Assembly: GCA_029465975.1 (NCBI GenBank)
Contig: CM055741.1
Location: forward strand, 4,066,003 to 4,130,002
Reading direction: 5' to 3'
Source: Dallia pectoralis
Lineage: Eukaryota; Chordata; Actinopteri; Esociformes; Umbridae
Length of the DNA: 64,000 bases
Below, one piece after another: positions 36,731 to 50,200 of the stretch. The notes beneath the pieces are model-generated. The model was given only the letters and a program-made list of their open reading frames with translations. It had not been told where the DNA came from and did not search any database. Both the position numbers and the translations under genes were made by a program. How positions within the stretch are numbered: the first letter of the stretch is position 1; each line of letters opens with the position of its first letter.

Positions 36731-39700
36731 TTACAAGCTGGTTCCCATGACAATGACTCCTTGCGGCAGACCCACCATTTTCAGTGGCCTGAAGGACCCC
36801 AGGTGAGAGTAGAAGTCCACCATCTTCCTGTCGCTCTGGCGTAGCTCACAGAACACACCTCGACACCCTGCATGTGACATGGTTAAAGAGTGAGGCCGGG
36901 TGGATGAGCTACATTTAATCTAAGGGTCAGAGTTCACTCTTGTCACAGTTAATTGTTCTCGCTAATGAGACAACTCACCGCTGTTCTTCATCGATGAGAG
37001 CAGACTGCCAATCATACGCTTGGCAGGGGCGAGGTCTGTGACCCGGGGGTGGAGCTTCATGGTCGCCAGGGACGGGAAGTCTCTAAGCAACACCCTCTAC
37101 GGGAATCAGGTGAGAAGGGAGGAAGAGATGAACGACGCACCTAGATGTAATGAGTCTATGGGGGTAAGATGTTGCCAAAATTTGAAACTCATGCTGGTGT
37201 AGCGGTCTGGAACGTAGTCCTGTGAGACACACGGGTACCTGAATGTTTTGTGCAGCTGCCGTGGCGTCAGTGAGGCCCAGAGCATAGCCACAAACCCCCC
37301 TCTCATCCTCCAGGACGAGGCCACAGTCAGAGGACGGGGCCAAGTGCCCTGGCAACCTGAGGAAGGGGAGGCAACGGTGGAATAAAGCAATGAAGATAGG
37401 GGTGTGGCCAACATTAAGGAGTGACTAGGCACAGCTCTTAGCCATGGTTTAGTGGCAGTACAGCACATGTCCGTTACCAAAGCAATTATAATAGTAACAT
37501 ATCAATTTGTTAAGAGTGTATAAACCACAGTTATGACCCAACACACACAGACAGTGCCCTCACCCGTCGCTGATCAGTGCAGGGAGGGTCGATTCAGGAG
37601 CTCTGGCACCTCCCTCCTCCTGGGGCTCCTCCTCTTTAACCTTCAGTATCTCAGCCTGAAACCACAGAGGACGTAAATCTGTTTTTGGCCAGACTTGCTA
37701 TATTTTCATAATCTGGCTAAAACACCAGCCAAACCTTGTGTGGCACACCTGCACGTTACTATGACACCCAGACGTGTAGTTGTCCACATGAGTGCAACTG
37801 ACCTGGTCCTCCGGGCTGTAGGGTCGTATGGAATACACAGTCGTCATCGGGGGGTGACGGAACAGATCTCTGTTACCATGGCAAGGCAGCATTCTCTGAA
37901 TAATGACACAATGATATAGTTGGTAATGGGAGGTTATTCATCATCGCGCGCCATGTCTGTCTGTCTGTGAGACTCTTAACTCGACAACAATGTCAGTGAA
38001 TGTAACTCAAGAGAAACGAATTGACACGTCGCTGTAGGAGGTAAAGGAGTGAACAATTTACTGTAACCTTAAAAAGGATGACTTTGGACAAAACTACAGA
38101 ACTAGTGAACATGAGGTGTCAGCTTGGTACCTGTAACTCCCCAGAGAGGCCACCTCGGAAACTCCAGGGCTCAGGATCCACGCAGATGACCCGCGGAGAG
38201 GGAATACGCCGCCCCCCTGTGGACACAGACGGCATTACATCTGAATTACACATTCCACCACAGCGCCTCGATACCCTGGTGCTTATTCAACTCCGGGTCC
38301 TGGAATAGAAATGCCCCCTTATCACAGACCGACTTTGTTCTGGGACAATTTCACGCAATTAATTAAAAATTCCAATATAAAACCAGCAGTAGTCCGGGTT
38401 GTTATGGCTGGGAGCTGAGGACCAGTTGATATACACAATACCACACATTAAATCCTTAACCCATTTCTAAATGTAGAACACACACACCCGTGTCACACCC
38501 GCGTTGTACCTAACTGTCTGACGTAGGCACGGGCCATGGTCACCCCACTTTTGATGTCACAGATGTAGTTGTAGAGGTCGTACAGGATGCTTCGGTTGGG
38601 GGCGTTGCACAGGCGGTTAAACATGGTTTCCACGGCAACACACATCGAGTCAAAACGCTCTTCCCTCAAGCGCCACTCTGCCGTCTGTAAGTAGACAGGA
38701 CATGTTCTATAAAGGATTGTGTGTGTGTGTGTGAGAGAGTTTGAGTGCGTTCCACCACTAAGTCTCACCACTGGTGTCACTGCACCCACGACGGCGTCTC
38801 TGTGTCCCTTCAGCCAGTCGAGTTCCGTCAGCATGGTTCTAGCGGTAGAACCGTATTCATATGGCAGGTAGAACAGCTCAGAGAGTAGCTGGAGATCGCC
38901 CAAGGTCAGGGGTTCTGCGGTGAACAGCGGCTTCTCCCCGGGACTAGGTACATACACACGTTCTCCCCCGTCGGTCTGCATGGGTTCCTCATCTGAGAAT
39001 TCTTTCTTCAGAAGATCGGGATTGGGCGGTGGACGGCCTGGGGGAGGAGTAACACCAACAGGTGACCTTATTACCTAATATTCTGGAAGATTCTCAATCA
39101 AGTCAAACCCGACCTTTAACCATAGGTTCGAATCTGAGAGTTTGTGTGTGTGTGGGGTACCTCCAGGTTTGTCGGGAGTGAGGAACACCTCCAGCCAGTC
39201 GGTCAGGGCCAGGGTGAGGGCTCTCTGGGGGCAGTAGCACGGGTCAGACCCAGCCTCCTGGTCACCTGCTCCAGGGGTCGCATCATATAGGCTAGTTTAT
39301 CACATGGTCTGGGTTAGTTTATCACATGGTCTGGGTTAGTTTATCACATGGTCTGGGTTAGTTCATTACATGGTCTGGGTTAGTTCATCACATGGTCGGG
39401 GTTAGTTCATCACATGGTCGGGGTTAGTTCATCACATGGTCGGGGTTAGTTCATCACATGGTCGGGGTTAGTTCATCACATGGTCGGGGTTAGTTCATCA
39501 CATGGTCGGGGTTAGTTCATCACATGGTCGGGGTTAGTTCATCACATGGTCGGGGTTAGTTCATCACATGGTCGGGGTTAGTTCATCACATGGTTGGGGC
39601 TAGTTCATCACATGGTCGGGGCTAGTTCATCACATGGTCGGGGCTAGTTTATCACAAGATCTAAAAACACTAAAACTGAGGAAGATTTTACTTGACATCT

Positions 39701-42583
39701 TAACTTATCTCAATGCTTTAGGTTAACGCATTTACCCAGGACCGGTAACAACACTCCCATCTTAAATTTTAATACCATTTTAATTTTAGAAAAATGTTTT
39801 CCCGTTTATTTATTTTATTTCAATCCTTCAGTTGACTCTCAGACCTAAAACAGCCGGTTTTCTGACTGGTGAATTTTCCCGGTGGAACCAAAAAGAAACA
39901 GAAAAACACAACGTGTGTTTACAGACACCCACTCATCTCTACGTCTTTCGCTCCGCCAGCTCCTCCTACATTTGACCGGCACCATGTCGCCAGGGTGTGG
40001 ACCGCCACAAAGTTTGGATAGTACTCGCAGTTGGGGTTCGTGAGTACCCCTCCCAGCTTGGGGATCAGGTTCGTGGGGCGATCCTGAGTAGGAGAAGGGA
40101 ACGCCGTGAACATTCCTAAATTCAAACTGGATTAAGACTCCATGGGAAGAGGACAACAAAAAGTGACCTTTTACCTGGAACCTATTGAGAACGTACTTCC
40201 TGTCTAGAACATTCCATACAGCGCGTTAAACGGGACTCGTTCAGAGGTGAAATATTGCTGCAGTCACACATGCAATGATGGATGTATGAGCAAATGGAAA
40301 CCGAACCCGACAGAATGGGAGCACAGACATGTTATAATATCATTAGACACCTTATAGGGGCCCATGTAAATCCTCTGGGGGTCGTAGTCGTTGGCGTGAA
40401 TGTTGTCCCAGATGACAGGAGGCCTGTTCAGGACGGAGGAAACCTCCATGATGGACTCCACTGTTATGTGATGGGACACCACCTTGGGACCTGTCAAACG
40501 GGACAGCATAGATTGGGTTGGCCAGGGCGGGTTAGTCAGGGCGGGTTGGTCAGTCTTACCTGTCCAAAGCACATCAATTCCAGGTAGCAGGTTGTCTCCC
40601 ACAGTGTGAAGGTAGGATGACTGGGAGACAGATGGAGAGCAGAACGCTGCACAGTAGTCTGAAATCAACCACATTGTTATTTTATTTCTCAGTGACTGGT
40701 GGTCCTTTCTGAACGGTTTTAATCCATGGTGGTGGTCTGACCTCTGACCTCACCTGTGGGGCAGAAGAGGAAGGTTTCAGGCTGTCCCAGGTGTGTGAAC
40801 ACCTCGTTGGTGACCTTAACTTGGGCGTGGGCAAAGGAGCCGAACACCTGCTTGTCAGCCGGACACATCTCTGTCTCAATGTCGTCGAATAGCAGAGAGA
40901 AGGAAACGCAGCCCAACTCCCTCACCTGAAAGAGCGGACAGGAAATGACACGTGTTGTCACTCTGCGTCAACCCCACCCCCGCGATCATGGACATGGACG
41001 AAGGGGTCATGGTTAGTTCTGCGACCACACCTGGTCCAGTTTCCGTTTCAGGGCCGCAACCTCCGTCGGGTTGGAGAAGGTCATGTCCAGGCCAGGGGAG
41101 ATGGCGTAGATGAAGTTCACCTCGTTCGCCTTGGCTGATGATATCAGCGCCACCAGTTGCTCTGGAACAGAACCATCACAGACTGGTCAGAAATGGCGCG
41201 AGGTGATACTTTTGTAGGGGAACACACACGCACGGTGACATATAAACAGACACAACATGCGTTGTCTTCGGTTCTTCCGTGATCACCATGTTCCCAGTCC
41301 AGAGGCGCACACACTGGGCTGTAGTCAGGGGAAGTGATTCCTATATGGAAACCCTGGTGACAGTTGCTAAGGACATGAATGAGACGACTAATGGGAAGAG
41401 AGTGGATGATCACAGTGAAGTCTATGTAAACATTGCACTGTTCCTATCTCTGTTATCTGAACGGCAGATGGGTGGTGACAAGGTTGGTACTGATATGAGC
41501 TCTCTCTGTGTGTGTGTGACTGTCTTCCTCTCACCAGCCTCCTCAGGTGTGTACATGTCCTTCCAGTACATCCTGTGTGTGTGTGTGTGTAACTGTCTTC
41601 CTCTCACCAGCCTCCTCAGGTGTGTACATGTCCTTCCAGTACATCCTGTGTGTGTGTGTGTGTAACTGTCTTCCTCTCACCAGCCTCCTCAGGTGTGTAC
41701 ATGTCCTTCCAGTACATCCTGTGTGTGTGTGTGTGTAACTGTCTTCCTCTCACCAGCCTCCTCAGGTGTGTACATGTCCTTCCAGTACATCCTGTGTGTG
41801 TGTGTGTGTGTGTAACTGTCTTCCTCTCACCAGCCTCCTCAGATGTGTACATGTCCTTCCAGTACATCCTGTTAGGGTGTGTGTGTGTGTGTGTGTGTCT
41901 GTCTTCCTCTCACCAGCCTCCTCAGGTGTGTACAGGTCCCTCCAGTACATCCTGTGTTTGTAGTCATCCTTGGGGGCATACAGGTAGGCATTCAGGCCCC
42001 ACTTCTGCTCCCTAAACAAACAGTCGGGTGACATGTTTACAGTGGCAGGATTGGACTGACAGAAGCAATACAAAAGAGAATAGTTTAGCTATGAATAAGG
42101 GTGTGTGTGTGTGTGTGCGAGATAATGTCTCAGTGCATGTGTGTGTGTGTGTGTGTGTGTTATAAAGTGGGTTTACCACCTTTTGAATAGTTCAGCTCTT
42201 TGCTCCATAGTCCACGGGCGCCCGTAAAAGCCTGTGTGAATCAAAGGTCATGTCAAGCCGAGTAAAGTTATGTTTTAAGCATAAAGTAAATGTAACAGAG
42301 ACGACTGGTCATATAGAATGAGTGAAATTAATTAACATATAAACATATACCACGTGATCCGCCTCTGACATTAGCCACATAATGTAGATAGGTACATCAC
42401 ACATTTAAACACATTATTTTATGAATATGTCACACTAAGTTGTATGATATCGTACAGCAGTGAGCCATTTACCACAGTAGATAATGTAATTGAACTTTTG
42501 TGCTCACCTTCCACCACTCCACTGATGAACCGGCGGGGTCTTCCCGACTCGGCAGCCGCCGTGGGAGCGCTCACCTTACGCAT
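36731..42583 (-). CDS. ogal: Protein O-GlcNAcase-like (short OGA paralogue)
   Basis: Seventeen exons, 5' to 3': 42508-42583, 42180-42231, 41914-42011, 41031-41161, 40754-40925, 40560-40658, 40351-40490, 39923-40083, 39161-39291, 38769-39037, 38510-38684, 38131-38216, 37803-37895, 37564-37655, 37239-37356, 36979-37096, 36731-36867. They total 2148 nt (715 aa; human OGA 916). The GH84 domain has VVEGFYGRPW, YAPKDDYKHR, the catalytic pair FDD (Asp133/134), WDNIHANDYD and TNPNCE. The stalk has EPLTLGDLQLLSELFYLPYE. The C-terminus is the acetyltransferase-like domain. It should remove O-GlcNAc from Ser/Thr of nuclear and cytosolic proteins. Shortening is in the linker after the catalytic domain and in the acetyltransferase-like part, where the counterpart of the human WIPFMQEKY segment is absent. 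The exon-8 donor and exon-9 acceptor are the least certain joins. Confidence 0.88.
39293..39655. repeat. 22-bp minisatellite in ogal intron 8
   Basis: About 16 copies containing catggtcggggttagttcat. The acceptor of exon 9 (minus strand, aactag at 39292-39297) is formed by the edge of the first repeat unit. Confidence 0.93.
41515..41960 (-). repeat. Tandem copies of the ogal exon-3 end with its donor
   Basis: Six copies, 73 bp apart (77 and 83 at the upstream end). Each contains, on the minus strand, the coding segment for MYW(K/R)D(M/L)YTPEEAG followed by gtgagaggaagac and a (CA)n tract. The rightmost copy is the working exon end (41914); the five others lie downstream in the intron. Confidence 0.93.
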
Positions 42584-44265
42584 GGTTTTAACCGTCGCTC
42601 GACTGAAAAAGCCTCGGTTTTTAAACTTTCAGTTAATCAAATTCCGTGTAAAAGCAGACCCGACCTACGCCTGCAGCTAAACTGTTTACTAGTATAAATT
42701 AAACATGAAAACATTCCCTGTATGGATTATTTGCTATGCGTTTATAGCTGTTTAAATACAGACCTATCACTGAAACTATTCGGGCAGTTTGCCTGGCAAC
42801 CACACAGCTGGAATTTATAAGAGTTATGAGGCCCTTATAGTCCTGTATTGCGCAGACTCAGCACATAAAGCGATAACAGTGACATTGCACAGGCAGATAG
42901 TGGAAAAGCAACCATACTTAATCGTTAAAGATAAACAAAACATTTGTTTTTAGTTACCAGGATTCAGTTGTAACTGGACCGACGTGCGATTACGCGTCAG
43001 TGCGTGCAGCTTAAAGGTACAGTGTATTATTACTTGTAAGGGAACGCCCCTTCCACAACGTCATCATGTTGCTGTCTAGTCTGGCTCGTGATCACTTTCA
43101 ACGTCTAGTGAGAAAAATATAGTAATATTATAGTCTACTTTTCTAAATGTTCCGTTTACTGTTCAATATTTTGTACAGAATAAATACAGTAAATACCTTT
43201 CAATTTTTGTGTATTTAAGTGAATTATGGTTCACAAAATCATAGTTCAGCAATAACAGTGTATTTATTTATTCATTCATATGACCATAGCAATATAATAA
43301 ACCAAGAAAACACAACTCTATATACATTGTAACAGACAAAGGCAATTAACAAAGCTTCGCAAATGCATACAAAGAGCAAAAATTATACTGAAACATGCAT
43401 TTATGAAAACATAGCACTTGTGAAAAAAAAGAATTATATTTTCATTGCATCCATAGTTTTACAAGCATCATAGAGACAATTAAGTACAACAAAACACTAC
43501 CAGAGTGACGTAGTCTCGGCGAAAATTATGTTCCAGCGTGCAGCACTTACTTCGCTCCCGTCAATCACGCAGAATAAGAGCACGTGCCTCGGTTGCAGCC
43601 ATATAGTAACCATGGGAACCAAAACAGCAGTAAAGTTGAGTCGCCTCCACTATTGCAGTCTGCGTGTTTACCGACCGACTGTATTAATGTGCAGACTCTT
43701 AGGCGCAGTCCAAGCACGAAATAGACAAGACTGAACGGTTTTACCCGAAACTTTCCCAAGCACGGGGGAGTGATGATCAGTTGGTTAAGTACACAAACCC
43801 AAAATATAAATGCAACACAAAACATTTTCAAATATCTTACTGACTTCCAGTTCCAGGAAATTTAAATACATTTTTAAGTTACGAGATAATTGAGCTCTTC
43901 GTGCCTACAAAACATTCAAGTTGCATTTATGTTTTGTTCCGTTTAGCCACAGTGACAAATTCAAAACCTGCAAGTCACAGGCGGACCAGAAGAGGGCAAT
44001 CAAACAAAGTGCATTGGTTTTGACAAGGACCTGTATGAGGGCTAAGGGCTGTCCACTACATGATTAGTCTACAAGATGTGTCCTAAAGTCTAACTTTATA
44101 GAGTGAGCCTGTAGTACAGCTCGGAGGTAAGTCTGGCCTTCATGTCTGCGTCCCAAATGGTCCCAACATGGTAGCGACTACATTGGACCAGGGCCTTCTG
44201 GGTAGTGCACTTTATATGTTGGTTTCTCCACTATCAGTGGTAATAACGTCTTCCTCAGTACTGCT
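42584..44265. other. Region between ogal start and pprc1 stop
   Basis: No coding exon recognised. It should hold the ogal promoter and the pprc1 3' UTR; tttatt at about 43263-43271 on the + strand is a minus-strand AATAAA and could end pprc1 about 1 kb after its stop. A second ATG-rich GC block at 43500-43620 is not explained. Confidence 0.4.
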
Positions 44266-47200
44266 CTACCTCTTCAGTCCATTTTGAGCCTGTTTTAATA
44301 GCGTGTCAAAATCGTTCTCCTCCAACTTGCTTTTCGCTGGTGGGAGGTCCACTTCCTCACGATTAGAATCTGGAGGAAACGGAACAAGCTTGGTTAAAGA
44401 CGTTACGCTGATAAAGGTGATATAGCGATCTGAGTCACTTGTTCCAGTAAACTAATAACGCTCGATCATGTTCCAACTAAGACCACTAGTTGTGCCAGTG
44501 TGAAAATATGCCATCAAGAAAACAGAAAAGGCTCGTCTAATTCTCACCCAGGTCGGCGTAGGTAGACTTGCAGAACTGCCTCCGGCCCCCGAAGCAGAGA
44601 TCAAAGGGCAGCTCGTCAGGTCTCCTCAACTTGTATCCTTTCTCGATGGCTGCGAACGCGTCCTCCATGTTGTAGAATGTCACGAAGCCATAGTGGTCGC
44701 TATGGAAATAAGATAACACAGGTTGAGCTAGGTTTTGGTGACAAAATGGTTCTACTTTCTAACCCACTGCCGTCCACTCTACCTAAGTCTGCAGTTTATT
44801 CATTCGTACGAAAAAAAAGAGGCAGCTGAGAAAGAGAGGGAAGGTGAGAAAGGGAAAGGACAAGATGAAAGGAAAATGCCTATGAAAAAAAGACAGATGT
44901 AAATGCACGTTGAAAGACAGTGAGCGGGAACAAGAACATGAACTCACCCCCTGTCTCTGAAGTGAAGGGCACATTCTTCCACCTCTCCGAACAAAGAGAA
45001 GCGCTCTCTCAGCTCAGCGTGAGTCATGGTCCTCCCGATGCGACCCACATACACCACCCTACGCTCATCCTGACCACACAACACCACAGAAGAAGAGTTG
45101 GCGGCCATCTTTGTTTAGTGTTTCCGTGCGTAACACACAGATTAGGAAAGTGTATGAAAACCCAACAGAAACTGAATGCTGTTCCGAAACGGACGGCCTC
45201 CAATTTACTCACTATGGCTTTTAATTTCTTATCCCTGATTTGTTGTTGTCTCTGCTGTTTCCTGGAGTTAGTGATGCTGCCAGACCTGAAAATTGAAGGG
45301 ATGAAAGAATGAAAACAGGATGACCCAGACATCAACAGATCAGTGAGTCTACAACAAGGCGACTGTATTCTGTGTGAATGTCCGTCGCTGGCAGAATCTA
45401 AAGCCAGTTGTGTTCTGGGTGCCCAACAGGCCTTCATACCCATAATTGACAGACCGTGAGTTTGTTCCTGCGCAGCTAGGTTCACACTGACCTGTAACAG
45501 TCGCGCCACCTCCTCCTGTAGGGAGGTGCGGAGGGAGACCGGGATCTAGATCTGGACCGTGACCTGGACCAGGACTTGGACCGGGAGCGGCTCCAGGAGG
45601 GCGACCGCGACCGGGGGTAGGGTAGCCGGTACCGACGAGCAACAGGGGAGACAGACTGGGAACAAGAGCAAGAGGAGGAGCAGGAGCTGCTCCCAGAACA
45701 CCTTGGACGGAACCTGGGAGGGAGACGGTTGGAGAAAGAGAGAGGAGGATGATGGGGAGAGGAAGAATACAGGGCCAGGAAGTGACAGATCAGAGAAAAA
45801 GATAAAGACAATGTACGTGTGCATGTGTGTATATAGAGATATAGAGATAACAAGTGCATTGAAATCTCACATGAAATCATAACGTAATAGTTTCTCTCCC
45901 CAAGTTCAAATCATGAACAAAAACACACACACGCACACACACACTCACACAGCCTACCTTTTCCGTGGTGGGGAACGAGACCTGGATCGAGAGGAGGAAG
46001 ACGAGGACGAGGATGATAAAGAAGGGGACCTAGAACTGGAGTCGGAGCCCGATGACCTGGTCCTGTAATGCCGTGCCGGCCTCCGCCCTCTGCTGTAGAG
46101 ACTGGCCCTCTCATCCTGTGCATCACCAGCAGTACTGGCCTCCATCCTGAAGGGGGGGCTCTCCACAGATGGCAGCGGCGAGTCCGAGGGAAGTTCCGTC
46201 TCTGGAAAAAGGGGGCCCTGCACTGGCTCCTGTTGCAGAATGAGATCCGCAGAGTCCTCTGTGCCGGCTGCTGAGGGGGGGTTGGTGATTGGTGGTACGT
46301 TGGAGAGGACTGCTTGGTTATTGCCCCACGGCGTGGCCACATTAGTCCCGGGCTGACAGTAGTCATGGTCTGGGGACACAGGCACTGTTGTCTGAGGCCT
46401 AGGGGAGGCGGAGGGTGGCTTTGGGGAGGCGGAGGGTGGCTTTGGGGAGGCGGAGGGTGGCTTTGGGGAGGCGGAGGGTGGCTTTGGGGAGGCGGAGGGT
46501 GGCTTTGGGGAGGCGGAGGGTGGCTTTGGGGAGGCGGAGGGTGGCTTTGGGGAGGCGGAGGGTGGCTTTGGGGAGGCGGAGGGTGGCTTTGGGGAGGCGG
46601 AGGGTGGCTTTGGGGAGGCGGAGGGTGGCTTTGGGGAGGCGGAGGGTGGCTTTGGGGAGGCGGAGGGTGGCTTTGGGGAGGCGGAGGGTGGCTTTGGGGA
46701 GGCGGAGGGTGGCTTTGGGGAGGCGGAGGGTGGCTTTGGGGAGGCGGAGGGTGGCTTTGGGGAGGCGGAGGGTGGCTTTGGGGAGGCGGAGGGCGGCTTT
46801 GGGGAGGCGGAGGGCGGCTTTGGGGAGGCGGAGGGTGGCTTTGGGGAGGCGGAGGGTGGCTTTGGGGAGGCAGGGTGGACCTTCTTTGGTGGTAACGGAC
46901 GGGGGTCAATGATTTGGATGGGCTTGGGAGGGGAAGACTTTCGGGTCACCGGCGTATCGCTCTGAGGTAAAACGGGGGTGAGGGGTCTCCAGCGTGGCTG
47001 TGTAGGGACCGGCTCCTGAGTGCTCAATGTGTTTTGGGGGCTGAAAGGTTCCGCAGCGTCGCAAAGTACACGAGGCCGGCAACTTTCGGGAATTCTGTTT
47101 TCATGTTTGGCGGCGTCAGTTATAGTCGCTTCCTGTGTTTGGACAACCTGTGGTTCTGTTGGACACGTTTGACCCTGAGTGTTGAAGAGATTGGCACCTT

Positions 47201-50200
47201 GCAGTGTCAACATACCTAGAGTGGAAAGAAAACCCGCTTAACTATTGTAATAATTGTGGACAGCCTTAGAAGTCCTGTGGGCAAATCTGTGAATCCAACT
47301 AACCGATGGGGTACAACTCTGTGAATCCAACTAACCGATGGGGTACAGCTCTGTGAATCCAACTAACCAATGGGGTACAACTCGGTAAATCCAACTAACC
47401 AATGGGGTACAAGTCTGTGAATCCAACTAACAGCGGGATACAACTCTGTGAATCCAACTAACAGCGGGGTACAACTCTTCCTTCTACTCACCTTCTGTTT
47501 TGTCGGTTGCTCTCGATGCCAACCGGACCAGCTCTTTATGGCTGACAGAACTCTGGACCTCATGGTCACTCTGGACCTCATGGTCACTCTCAGACTCTTT
47601 TCCCTTATCTTTGGCTGTGAAGGAGAGGGTTTACAAAACAATGTGAATTGAATAGGAGGTTGGGTCTGACCAGAGGAATGGTTTGATAAGAGGAAGGTGA
47701 AGGTTGGGTCTGACCAGAGGAATGGTTTGATAAGAGGAAGGTGAAGGTTGGGTCTGACCAGAGGAATGGTTTGATAAGAGGAAGGTGAAGGTTGGGTCTG
47801 ACCAGAGGAATGGTTTGATAAGAGGAAGGTGAAGGTTGGGTCTGACCAGAGGAATGGTTTGATAAGAGGAAGGTGAAGGTTGGGTCTGACCAGAGGAATG
47901 GTTTGATAAGAGGAAGGTGAAGGTTGGGTCTGACCAGAAGGTGAATGGAATTTGATAAGAGGAAGGTGAAGGTTGGGTCTGACCAGAGGAATGGTTTGAT
48001 AAGAGGAAGGTGAAGGTTGGGTCTGACCAGAGGAATGGTTTGATAAGAGGAAGGTGAAGGTTGGGTCTGACCAGAGGAATGGTTTGATAAGAGGAAGGTG
48101 AAGGTTGGGTCTGACCAGAGGAATGGTTTGATAAGAGGAAGGTGAAGGTTGGGTCTGACCAGAGGAATGGTTTGATAAGAGGAAGGTGGAGGTTGGGTCT
48201 GACCAGAGGAATGGTTTGATAAGAGGAAGGTGAAGGTTGGGTCTGACCAGAGAGATGGTTTGATAGGAAGGTGGAGGTTGGGTCTGACCAGAGGAATGGT
48301 TTGATAAGAGGAAGGTGGAGGTTGGGTCTGACCAGAGGAATGGTTTGATAAGAGGAAGGTGGCTCCAGGCCCAGTAAATGGATCCCTCCCTCATTACCTT
48401 GTGTCTCCTCAAAACGCTCCAGCAGGCTGGTCACGTCCGTGGCTTCGATTCCTGCAGTGTGACAGACATACAACCTGTAAGTTTACATACAGATCTGAAA
48501 TAATGTTCCCGACCACAACCCAATCTAAAAATAAACCACGACCGGCACATAGATGGGCAACTTCACCCGCAATACGTCACATGTCATTGCACCTACGGCT
48601 CACCGGTGTCACAGACTGTTGTCAGTCCACAGGTGCTACCCAGTTGGATAGGGAGTTGATCCTCGAGCGTTACCCGCGCTTCCTTCTCCATTCCTGGGTG
48701 AGGAGTTACAGCCGGGGTGGGTGAACGGACCAACGGGATGGAGGCTGGACTTGCTATTAGCGTGGAGCCGTCGGGTGATGTTCCAGCTTCCACCGGAGCG
48801 ATCGCTGTGGTCTGGCTTGGCGCTGGCGCTTCCGAGCTGACCTCACCGGTTTTCTGCGTCGTTTGATTGGTGGAGAACCTCCGCTGGAGCTCCACGAGGA
48901 GGCTGGCGCTCCTCAGATTTGGCTCCCGTTTGCAGTGCTCCCTTTCGGGCGTGGGTGCAGAAGACTGATCCATCTGTAGCTTCTGGTCAATCCGATCAGA
49001 TCTATCTTCGGGCAGACGGGCGCCTGGGAGGGGAACCAAGACAGGGTTTGGCGGGTCGCTACTGACCGCGACACCCTTGTTCTCAGAACTAGTCCTGTTC
49101 TGATCCAGACACGCCACTGAATACGGACTTGTGTTGAGTGAAGGACTAGCAGGTGAGAAGGTTGACGCACAAGTCCGAACGCCCTTCAGACCACCAACGC
49201 CCCTGGCAGTTCTAACCCCAGCCGAGTGGCGCTTCGACTTCCGAGAAGAGCGAGCCGGAGAAGTCCTTGCCCACAGTCTCACCAGATTCGATCCATCTTC
49301 GGTAGACGTGCCGGCACTAGCAGGGGATGTGGTCTTTGCCATGGCTACACTGTGGTATGGTTCGGTCCCGGTTGAGTATGGACAGACCTCTGGTCCCGTC
49401 TGGGCGTTGTCAGGCGTTTGTAGGCAGGGTATAAGGGACAACTCCTTAGGGGTTTCGGATAGAGTGGGCCACTTGGTACTGTGGATATCAGGCTTGGCCA
49501 CCAGGGGGAGAGTCTGGCGCTGGCGCAGCAGGCGATACTGCTGCAGACTGAGGGCAGGCCGGCGCTTGGACTTGTCCCGCTGTGGGGGGAGCTCCGACGG
49601 CAACCTCTCTGCAGCCAGCTGCGATACCTTAGCTAAAACCTGAGGGTTGTCACTTGGACAAGGAGCCGCTGAAGACTTAGGAGGAGATGATTCGATCGGA
49701 GACCCGGGCGATACAGTTTCTGTGGCGTCGGGGGTGTCGTCACCTGTGATTCGGCCCGTGAGCTCACTCAAGTCCGGGAGAACATTAACGTCCTGCTCCT
49801 CGGGAGTCGGTAGGTCATAAGATGTCACCAGGACCGGTCCAAAAGTCACCCGTTTCCTCTCCCTGTCCTTCTGGCCTTCTTTGTCCCACTTCACAAGGAC
49901 ACCTTTCAGACGCTTCCCTCCAAGAACTTCGTGCTCTCCATCGCCCTCAGTCTTCGCCGGCTCTCCAGAAGGGCCTTCGTCCCCCGACCCGTCTACGTCC
50001 ACCTCCTCGTCGCTCTCTTCAGAACCGGGCTTTGTGTACCTCCACACCTCCCCTTCCAAGGGTACCCCGTGGTCCTCCGTGCTCTCGTCTCCCATCACGG
50101 AGGTCTTCTGCCTGGGCGCGCTGAACCAGCCCTCCTCCTCCTCCTCTTCATCTAAGACCACCTTCAGGCAGTAGGGGTGCATTAGTTTCACCAGGTCGAC

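Noticed and set aside
46314..46912. + strand glycine/tryptophan- or arginine-rich repeat proteins
   Set aside because: Antisense reading of the coding repeat in pprc1, whose own frame has splice sites and family motifs.
47363..48473. Minus-strand frames of 280-349 codons (SDPTFTFLLSNHSSGQ-like)
   Set aside because: 44-bp intronic minisatellite between two well-defined pprc1 exons.
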